From Acanthamoeba sp. SK_2022b (lineage: Eukaryota; Discosea; Longamoebia; Acanthamoebidae): a stretch of DNA of 14,475 nt. The DNA lies in contig JANDJZ010000938.1 in NCBI GenBank assembly GCA_027943245.1, positions 1 to 14,475 on the forward strand, in the 5' to 3' direction. Both the position numbers and the translations under genes were made by a program. The notes beneath the pieces were generated by a model. That model made no database searches. It was not told the origin of the DNA and saw only the letters and a list, made by a program, of their open reading frames with translations. Position 1 is the first letter of the stretch, and the number at the start of each line of letters is the position of its first letter. Below are positions 8,833-14,475 of the stretch, piece after piece.

Positions 8833-10077
8833 ATGGAGGCTGCAGATGCCCAGCAGGCCAGCTCGTCAAATCAACCGCTGTCCCTGCTGCCCTCGCAATC
8901 GAGGGAGAAACGACCAGAGACCAATCACTACTTCTACGACCCCGCCTTTTTTCCCCACCTAGACGTGCTTACGCGGCACGCTGACCTCATCCTCGAGGAA
9001 CTGCGTGGCGCACTCAAGTCGGGCACCGTATCTGCCGACGCCCGCAATGGAGCCGAGCTGTCGGGCGTATGGTGCGAAGACAAGCAATTCGACGATTTCT
9101 ACCAACGCACCAAAAACCAACAGGTACCGTGCACAACAAGCCCAACCAAATCCAACCATTTAATCATTCACTACCACAACATCGTCGCTTTATTTTTATT
9201 CTTTATTTTTCATAATCGTGTTGCGTCACTATGCTCAACACGTCTTGGCACAGGGGTGGCTGCACTGGTGGTCGGTCAACAACCCGGACCGACCCAACGA
9301 CGACTGGACCATTTTCGGGCTCATGAACAACGGCAAGTACATGACGGAGAACTGCGCTGTACCACCTCCTCCCTCTCCCCGTCTCTCCACCACCCGTCGC
9401 GGCTTCCCAGCGATTCGCTCATCGCATCGCGTGCGTGTGCGTGTTTGTGTTCGTGCGTGTCGCCAGCTGTGCCCCCAAACGACGAAGCTGCTGGAGCAGG
9501 TGCCGGGCATTCGCGTGGCCGGGTTCTCTCGCATGCAGCCCCGGTCCGGCATCGACACACACAAGGGGTTCACCGGTACTCTCCCCCTTACCATGGCCGA
9601 CTCTACGCAAGGCCACGGGGAAGCCTCCCTCGGTCCGTGTGGTTGCTCAACGCCTCGACGATCGCAGGTCGCATGTATGGCGCGCTGGCCTATCACTTGG
9701 GCCTCCTCATTCCCTCATCGGGCGCCAGCCTCGTGTGCGGTCCCGAAGGTATCACTGCCTGCCCGCTGCGGTGCTCGGAGAGGCGGAGGATGATGACGTT
9801 GTTGTTGTTGATGATGATGATGATGATGTTGATGGTTGTTGTCGTCGTGCGAATCGCCCAGTGCACCACTGGCGAACAGCGGGGGAGGTCATCGTGTTTG
9901 ACGACACCTACCCACACTCGGCCTGGAACGACAGCGACTCGGAACGGATCATCCTGTACATAGACTTCAAGGTTCCCGAGGTTGCGTGCCCTCTTTCTTC
10001 ATGGAGTGAAAGCACATGATGGATGTACATCCAAGAGAGACTTGTGGAGCGGCGCTGGGCTCTGCGTTTACATATCG

Positions 10078-10148
<71 letters not shown>

Positions 10149-10370
10149 AGGATGTCGAGCCGAGGCTGCCGCCGCTCAACATGCGCGAGTTTCAATCACA
10201 GTCGGACTCCGAGGACGAAGAGGAGGACCGGAAGCTGCAGGAGTGGCTCAATCTGGTGTACGTTTTTGATGCACCGCTTTGGCTTACCATGGTCCCATGG
10301 TGGACTAACGTAAACACAATGTTTCCGTTGATGTTTCTGTACTTGCAGGAGGAAGAAGAACGGCTGCTAA
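8833..10370 (+). CDS. Aspartyl/asparaginyl beta-hydroxylase-like 2-oxoglutarate oxygenase (7 exons)
   Basis: Predicted Fe(II)/2-oxoglutarate dioxygenase of the AspH family, which hydroxylates Asp/Asn side chains or lipids (family knowledge). Exons: 8833-9123, 9254-9358, 9467-9575, 9668-9748, 9862-9971, 10151-10257, 10349-10370. They join in phase to 274 aa. Key motifs are YHLGLLIP (His178, Gly180), then VHHW..AGEVIVFDDTYPHSAWN (His214) and SERIILYIDF (Arg224). This gives two Fe-binding His, with Gly in place of the usual acidic ligand, as in AspH, plus the 2-oxoglutarate Arg. No signal peptide or membrane helix is seen, so a soluble cytosolic form is likely. The C-terminal 40 residues are acidic (SDSEDEEEDRK), an addition to the catalytic fold. 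The last exon is ambiguous: donor GTACGT at 10258 gives a stop at 10370, while GTGTAC at 10256 would keep the frame open. Confidence 0.87.
9806..9845. repeat. GTT/GAT trinucleotide repeats in a hydroxylase intron
   Basis: The intron 9749-9861 contains short (GTT)n, (GAT)n and again (GTT/GTC)n runs. They read as poly-Asp or poly-Ile frames but lie between in-phase exons and are not coding. Confidence 0.8.
10079..10144. repeat. (TG)n microsatellite in a hydroxylase intron
   Basis: About 33 TG dinucleotides end six bases before the acceptor CAG at 10148-10150 of intron 9972-10150. The tract occupies the position where a pyrimidine tract would normally be. Confidence 0.97.
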
Positions 10371-10528
10371 ACACACACGCGACGCCCAGCGGTGCCTATT
10401 TAATTACTATTTCTGTTCTATTTCTTTGGATGCGTCAGAACAGAGAAAAACAACCAATCCAAGTTTTTTCCAGCAGCGCCAACAAAAGCGAATTCTTGAT
10501 CGATTTCGCATCACATCTACACATCATC
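10371..10528 (+). promoter_or_regulatory. Short promoter region of eIF2 beta
   Basis: 158 bp separate the hydroxylase stop from the eIF2 beta start. A TATTTAAT at 10397-10404 and a CCAAT-containing CAACCAATCC near 10450 are candidate core elements. Both are weak. Nothing else is recognised. Confidence 0.35.
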
Positions 10529-11188
10529 ATGTCCGAAGAAGCCGAGGTCGCCCTTTTCGATCCTACTCAGAAGAAGAAGAAGCGAACGAGGAAGCCCGCC
10601 GCCGACGCTGCCGCCAGCGAGGAGGTCAAGGCTACCGATGCCGCCCCCTCTCAGGCGACATCTGATGAGGTCGCCCCCTCGACCTCCACCACTGAGGATG
10701 CCTCTGCTAGCAAGGCCGACGTTGAGGATTACTCGTACGAGACCCTCCTCCACCGCGTATTCGAGCTCGTTGGAGACAAGCCCGATCAGAAGCGATCCAA
10801 GCGTGTGCCGCTGCCCGAGGCCTACCTCGTGGGTACCAGCAAGACGCTGTGGTCCAACTTCCCCGCGATCGTGAAGGCTCTCAACCGCAACCCCCAGCAT
10901 CTCCTGACCTACGTCATCGTCGAGTTGGGAACTACGGCCAATTTGGACGGCAGCGGTCGCGTCGTGATCAAGGGTCGTTTCATGCCCAAGCAGCTCGAGT
11001 CGCTGCTCAAGAAGTACATCGACGAGTACGTCGTGTGCAAGACCTGCAAGGGACGCGACACCGTGCTTAAGAGGGAGAATCGTCTTCATTTCCTCGTCTG
11101 CCAATCTGCCGTCTGTGGATCATCTCGCTCTGTGCCGCCCCTCAACAAGGGTTACGTGCACAACATCCGCCGCAAGAAGGGCAACTAA
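10529..11188 (+). CDS. EIF2S2: Translation initiation factor eIF2 subunit beta (intronless)
   Basis: Subunit of the eIF2 GTPase complex that carries initiator Met-tRNA to the 40S ribosome and contacts eIF5 and eIF2B through its N-terminal lysine box (family knowledge). 219 aa, a single exon. The N-terminus has FDPTQKKKKRTRK (about 10-22), which corresponds to the first K-box. Only this one of the usual three boxes is present. After an acidic Ser/Thr/Ala linker comes the conserved core YSYETLLHRVFELV, the LPEAYLVGTSKTLWSNF block and LLTYVIVELGT, then the C-terminal zinc ribbon with Cys170, 173, 191 and 196. The second pair is C-x4-C instead of the usual C-x2-C. The start at MSEEAEV was chosen for its position just before the K-box. 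An in-frame ATG at 10430 exists upstream. No introns, unlike every neighbour. Confidence 0.97.
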   Translation: MSEEAEVALFDPTQKKKKRTRKPAADAAASEEVKATDAAPSQATSDEVAPSTSTTEDASASKADVEDYSYETLLHRVFELVGDKPDQKRSKRVPLPEAYLVGTSKTLWSNFPAIVKALNRNPQHLLTYVIVELGTTANLDGSGRVVIKGRFMPKQLESLLKKYIDEYVVCKTCKGRDTVLKRENRLHFLVCQSAVCGSSRSVPPLNKGYVHNIRRKKGN

Positions 11189-11551
11189 ATCACTTTTACA
11201 TTTCACTCTCACTCTTCCCTCACCCCCGAATTTCTATTCCCGCGCTACTTGCTTCCATCTGTTGATCTCCTCAGATGAGTACTTGTACACACTCCTCGTT
11301 TTTCTTCGTTATTACACTTCGCCCAAGCAAACAATAAACCCACACGAAGTGGAACAAGAGGACACAACCGTGAAGGAGTGGACTGTCAGGAGAGGTTGTG
11401 GAAAAGCTGAATATGTTTATGTGGAGGCTGCCCCGAGAGTAAAATGGGTAAAATGGGAGGTCGCAAGACCAAAAGAGGTGTGGCGAGCAGCTATCGACTG
11501 GGCCACGCGATAAGTGGAGTTGAAAGGGCAGCCGTCCGGCCTGGGTGGCCC
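11189..11551. other. Convergent 3' intergenic region
   Basis: 363 bp between the eIF2 beta stop (+) and the stop of the small gene (-). It should contain both 3'UTRs. An AATAAA at 11333-11338 is a plausible polyadenylation signal for eIF2 beta. A short direct repeat (GTAAAATGG twice) lies near 11440. No convincing gene is seen. Confidence 0.6.
11333..11338 (+). terminator. Possible polyadenylation signal AATAAA for eIF2 beta
   Basis: A canonical hexamer 145 nt after the stop codon, in A-rich context. Use in this organism is assumed, not shown. Confidence 0.4.
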
Positions 11552-11870
11552 TTACTGTCCCTGCATGGCACCACCGGGCTGCATCTGGTGGTTGTAGTCC
11601 TTGCGTCGGAGGAGCGGGCTACCCTTGTAGTTCTCGTGCTTCTGCATCGCGGGATGGGTGTCGTGCTGCTTCTGCTTGAGGAACTGGGCCTTGTCCTTGG
11701 CGATCTCCAGCCTCTCCCTGGAGTCGGCCACTTGAAGCTCGGCCTTGATGTCGGCCGCTGCACAACAACAATTCAAAAGCAACCATCAGTGTCAGGTTCA
11801 ACGGTTATGGTGAGTGTGTTGGGTGGGTTGGCATACCGTCCTTGGTGTTCGCCTTGTTGATGTCGCTCAT
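11552..11870 (-). CDS. Small hydrophilic protein of unknown function, 79 aa (2 exons)
   Basis: Not recognised. Exons 11870-11837 and 11757-11552 join in phase (GAC G|CG GCC) across a 79-nt intron with GTATGC donor, a CTGAC branch candidate and GTGCAG acceptor. The predicted protein begins MSDINKANTKDA. Residues about 12-43 (DIKAELQVADSRERLEIAKDKAQFLKQKQ) are likely a charged amphipathic helix. The rest is Lys/His/Gln-rich and ends QPGGAMQGQ. There is no signal peptide, membrane segment or cysteine. A TATATAA at 11931-11937 on this strand lies 61 bp before the ATG, which supports a real gene. It is divergent from the complex I-like gene, 290 bp away. Conservation of the reading frame in relatives is untested. 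Confidence 0.68.
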
Positions 11871-11871
11871 G

Positions 11872-11894
11872 TTGGTTGGTTGGTTGGTTGGTTG
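11872..11894. repeat. (GGTT)n tetranucleotide repeat in a 5' leader
   Basis: About five to six tandem TTGG/GGTT units directly abut the ATG of the small minus-strand gene. On the mRNA strand they read (AACC)n, so the 5'UTR would carry this repeat. Confidence 0.85.
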
Positions 11895-11930
11895 TTAGTA
11901 GTTTGAGTTTTGGGTCCGTGTGCTTGGGGT

Positions 11931-11937
11931 TTATATA
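11931..11937 (-). promoter_or_regulatory. TATA box candidate for the 79-aa gene
   Basis: TATATAA on the minus strand, 61 bp upstream of the ATG at 11870. Confidence 0.5.
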
Positions 11938-12109
11938 CTTGGCCAGGTGCAGCTCTGCCTGTTCGCTCATATGTCTCCGGGTGAAGGTCACCGAAAAGCG
12001 GAAGAACTGAGCCACCTCCCAGCGATCTGCTTGATCCGCAGACGGAGTAGGTGCTCAGCCTCAACAGCACATGCCCAGCGGCACATTTGAATAACTTGCA
12101 TTCCGAGAG

Positions 12110-12116
12110 TATATTT
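12110..12116 (+). promoter_or_regulatory. TATA box candidate for the complex I-like gene
   Basis: TATATTT, 45-51 bp upstream of the ATG at 12161. A T-rich then A/C-rich leader follows. Confidence 0.45.
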
Positions 12117-12160
12117 GGTGGTTTATCTTTTCTTTTATCGAACTCAACAAAATCAACAAG

Positions 12161-12545
12161 ATGTCGGCTCGGGGCGTGCGCACGATTATTAGGCCGGTGA
12201 ACAAGGGAACGTACATTGGACGCTTCAACCAGTTCCTGAAGGAGGTCTCGCTGGAGGAGCCCGCCATTACCATCTCTTTCTTCCTAGGCGGCCTCGGTAC
12301 CCCCCCCTCCGCATTTTGGTTTCTCTGGCGTTGCTCACGTTTTAATTCTGTAAAATACCATCTTTTTTGGTGCCGTCAAGGCGTCGCCATTACGCTGCTC
12401 TCTATGCCCAAGATCCGCGGCATTCTCGTCCCCTACAAATCGCCCAAGCAGTGTACCCCCCCACATCAATCCTCTCCTTCTTTCCCGGTCGTCGTCGACT
12501 GACTCGTCGTCTGCACACCCAGCCTGGTTCGGCGACCACTACTAG
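12161..12545 (+). CDS. NDUFA3: Probable complex I accessory subunit B9/NDUFA3-like, 76 aa (3 exons)
   Basis: Exons 12161-12296, 12381-12452 and 12523-12545 join in phase to 76 aa (human B9 is about 84). The protein starts MSARGVRTIIRPVNKG, followed by LEEPAITISFFLGGLGVAI, a single membrane helix preceded by an acidic-Pro (EP) step. It then has MPKIRGILVPYKSP and ends WFGDHY. The order EP-helix with FxxGG, Pro, basic residues, then a PY motif resembles NDUFA3/B9, a one-helix subunit of the mitochondrial NADH dehydrogenase membrane arm (recalled pattern). No cleavable targeting peptide is needed for that family. For the last junction, donor GTACCC after CAGT gives the TAG at 12543-12545. Starting two bases earlier (GTGTAC) would give a longer, unnatural tail. 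The assignment is tentative because the protein is tiny. Confidence 0.52.
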
Positions 12546-12738
12546 CCCCCCAGGGACACGAGACCTCTCAAGGATGGGAGGACCACGCTACACGCCTGCT
12601 CGACGGCGGTGTAGCGGGGGGATCGTTTAATAGACAACCACCCTCTTCTTCCACACTTTGCACGAGGCGCGCAGACCACCACATCTTTCTCTTCATCTTC
12701 TTTGCTCGAGAGAGAGGGAGAGAGAGGTCATGGACAGT

Positions 12739-13075
12739 CTAGGGGGCGTAGATGACGGTCTCTCGTCGGGTCTTGCCCTGCGTGGCCACGCCGGGCTTGA
12801 TCTTGGCGGCGGGGTGGTGGGCGAGCTCGTTGGGGACGGGGTTGCCCGAGGCCTGGAGCATCTGCTTGAGGTCGTAGAACAGCTCCGAGTCGTCGTTGGT
12901 GATGAAGGAGATGGCCACGCCCTTCATGCCCGCACGGCCCGTACGGCCGATCCTGTGCGTGTAGTCGGCGATCGACTTGGGCATGTCGTAGTTGATCACG
13001 TGCGTCACGCCCTTCACGTCGATACCGCGACCCGCCACGTCCGTCGACACCTACGCACATAACACAACACAACAC

Positions 13076-13118
<43 letters not shown>

Positions 13119-14475
13119 CGATGAGAAACACAACCTTAAGGTGGCGCAGGCAGGCCACATTACCAGGATGTCGACAGTGCCAGACTTGAAGCCCTCCATG
13201 GCCTCCTCACGCTGGTCCTGGTTCTTGCCGCTGTGCAGCGTCGCCGAACGGAACTGATGGGAGGGGGGAGGGGAGGGGGAGCGCGAGGTGAGCACAGGTG
13301 AGGGGGAGGGGAGGGGAGGGGAGAGAGAGGACACGTACGCCGACTTTGTTGATGGCGCGGGAGAGGATGTCGCAGTTCTTCTTCTGGTTGACGAAGACCA
13401 TGATGGGCGGCGCAATGCCCGAGTAGAGGAGGTTGAGGAGCTTGTTCTTCTTGTCGTTCTCCCCCTTGACGAACTCGACCCTCTGCTCGATCTTCTCGCC
13501 GGCCTTGCCCACCTCGCCGATCTGGATCACCGCCGGATGCCTCAGGTACTTGCGGGCGAGGCGCTCGACCGCGACGGGCATCGTGGCCGAGAACATGACC
13601 GTCGTTCTGTACACCTGCTCGGGCTTCTCCTCTTGCTGCACGCACGCACGCATAGCAACACACGTCAACTTTGATGAAAAGAAAAAGAAAATAGAAAGAA
13701 AAAGAAAAAGAAAAAGAGAAAGAAAAAGAGAAAAGAGAAAAGAGAAAAGATGAACGTACGAGGGCGGCCATCTGTTCTTCGGCGAGGGTCTCGTCTTCGG
13801 ACTTGAGGTTGGAGGAGGGCATGGCGTCGAGGATGGTGGTGACCTGGACCTCGAAGCCCATGTCCACCATGCGATCGGCCTCGTCGAGCACGACGTAGTT
13901 GCACTGGTTGAGCACCACGTAGCGCTGCTCGAGGCAGTCCACCAGCCGACCGGGCGTGGCGATCAGGATCTCGCAGCCGCGGCGCAGCGCGAAGCCCTGC
14001 TCCTCGATCGACTGGCCGCCCACCACCGCCACCGTGCGGAAGCCCATCGCGCTCGCGAACTTGGCCGCCTCCTGCTCGATCTGCTGCGCCAACTCGCGCG
14101 TCGGAGCCATGATCAGCGCGTACGGCCCGTCCGCCTGCGCGCGCACACACACGCACACACGCACAACGACAAGATGGCACGACACGCGCGCGTGAGAATG
14201 CGTGGAATGCGTGGAATGTTGGGGGGGGTAGAGCGGGGGAGGACACATACGGCGTTCTCGGCGGTCATGGGGGGCAGCTTGGAGATGTAGACGAGCATGG
14301 GGAGGACAAAGGCCGCGGTCTTGCCGGAGCCGGTCTCGGCCAGACCAATCAGATCGCGTCCCTGCAGCCCGATCGGGATCGACTGCATCTGGATCGGCAT
14401 TGGCTGCTTGTAGCCCGCGCTCTCGATCGCTGCACCGCACAACACACGCACGCACACGTCATGCCACGTCAGCAC
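12739..14475 (-). CDS. PRP28: Spliceosomal DEAD-box helicase Prp28/DDX23, C-terminal part (5' end beyond window)
   Basis: RNA helicase that helps exchange U1 for U6 at the 5' splice site within the U5 snRNP (family knowledge). Exons visible on the minus strand: 14429-14251, 14134-13760, 13635-13339, 13253-13164, 13050-12739, about 417 residues, all in phase. Motifs in order are the Q-motif (GYKQPMPIQ), [45 protein letters not shown] and [10 protein letters not shown]. Prp28/DDX23-specific signs are the [16 protein letters not shown] stretch, [29 protein letters not shown] and the C-terminal RRETVIYAP. The N-terminal part, usually Arg/Ser-rich, lies outside the window. The intron at 14430 onward runs off the edge. 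The gene converges on the complex I-like gene with 193 bp between stops. Confidence 0.92.
13053..13117. repeat. (AACAC)n then (AC)n microsatellite in a PRP28 intron
   Basis: Intron 13051-13163. On the coding strand this is a GT-rich tract ending close to the acceptor TAG, again replacing a pyrimidine tract. Confidence 0.95.
13677..13750. repeat. Polypurine AAAGA-type tract in a PRP28 intron
   Basis: Intron 13636-13759 is almost pure A/G on the plus strand, so it is C/T (TTTTCTC units) on the transcribed sense strand. It begins just after the donor GTACGT rather than next to the acceptor. Confidence 0.9.
14179..14220. repeat. GTGGAATGC short direct repeats in a PRP28 intron
   Basis: Intron 14135-14250 has three close copies of an AATGCGTGG-like unit (GAATGCGT, GGAATGCGT, GGAATGTT). 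A run of eight G follows, which reads as a C-run after the donor on the sense strand. Confidence 0.6.
14461..14474 (-). promoter_or_regulatory. Extended branch-site element TGCTGACGTGGCAT, copy in PRP28
   Basis: It is an exact match on the minus strand to the PLD intron copies. It lies upstream of the PRP28 acceptor at 14430-14431, so it is in the sense orientation of that gene too. Confidence 0.6.

Larger units (their letters stand above)
11871..12160. promoter_or_regulatory. Divergent promoter region with a TATA candidate on each strand
   Basis: 290 bp between the start codons at 11870 (-) and 12161 (+). It contains a (GGTT)n tract next to the minus-strand ATG and a TATATAA facing each way (minus: 11931-11937; plus: TATATTT 12110-12116). 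Each is about 50-60 bp from its ATG. Confidence 0.6.

Noticed and set aside
9718..9861. Poly-Asp/Val stretch as part of the hydroxylase
   Set aside because: It comes from GAT/GTT repeats between the donor at 9749 and the acceptor at 9861. Removing it restores the conserved spacing between the two iron-binding His blocks.
11444..11513. Small plus-strand frame starting MGKMGGRK
   Set aside because: Short, with no promoter or family signal, in the 3' region between convergent genes. The repeat of GTAAAATGG makes the start codons.
13160..14455. 431-codon open frame as an intronless helicase
   Set aside because: The DEAD-box motifs alternate between frames at clear GT/AG boundaries. The single frame includes intron sequence such as the CT-rich tract.
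1..14475. A functional gene cluster or defence system linking the genes
   Set aside because: The eight genes belong to unrelated housekeeping pathways on both strands, with individual promoters and introns. Only two divergent pairs suggest local co-regulation.

Overview
This is an ordinary nuclear chromosomal segment from a GC-rich, intron-dense unicellular eukaryote, most likely an amoebozoan close to Acanthamoeba (inference). The evidence is the very short introns (mostly 60-145 nt), donors dominated by GTACG or GTGCG, CTGAC-type branch sites, CA/GT microsatellites inside introns, compact intergenic gaps and typical eukaryotic proteins. I see no plasmid, phage, transposon, CRISPR array, tRNA or rRNA.

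Layout from left to right. A phospholipase D gene (+, 5' end cut by the window edge, stop at 4975) has at least 23 exons and carries an EF-hand-like region, a PH domain and two HKD motifs. It converges on cytosolic-type fructose-1,6-bisphosphatase (-, 6652 to 5108, 7 exons). Behind that lies a four-helix membrane protein resembling the nuclear-envelope Nur1/DUF2418 family (-, 8725 to 7057, 9 exons). Only 107 bp separate its start codon from a divergent gene for an aspartyl/asparaginyl beta-hydroxylase-like oxygenase (+, 8833-10370, 7 exons). Next comes intronless translation factor eIF2 beta (+, 10529-11188). A small unrecognised 79-aa gene (-, 11870 to 11552) is head-to-head with a 76-aa protein resembling complex I subunit B9/NDUFA3 (+, 12161-12545). 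The window ends inside a gene for the spliceosomal DEAD-box helicase Prp28/DDX23 (-, its 3' end at 12739; its 5' part lies beyond 14475).

The genes are unrelated housekeeping functions (lipid signalling, gluconeogenesis, nuclear envelope, protein hydroxylation, translation initiation, respiration, splicing). They do not form a system. All exon joins were made by hand from GT/AG boundaries, reading phase and family similarity.

The least ordinary signals are in the introns. A 14-base element built around the CTGAC branch site recurs in introns of two different genes. Some introns carry complementary sequence at their two ends, and G-runs stand where a polypyrimidine tract is expected. Also notable are the 107-bp divergent promoter, an unusual zinc-ribbon spacing in eIF2 beta, a near-overlapping splice donor that could join the hydroxylase frame to eIF2 beta, and the apparent Nur1 relative in an amoeba.
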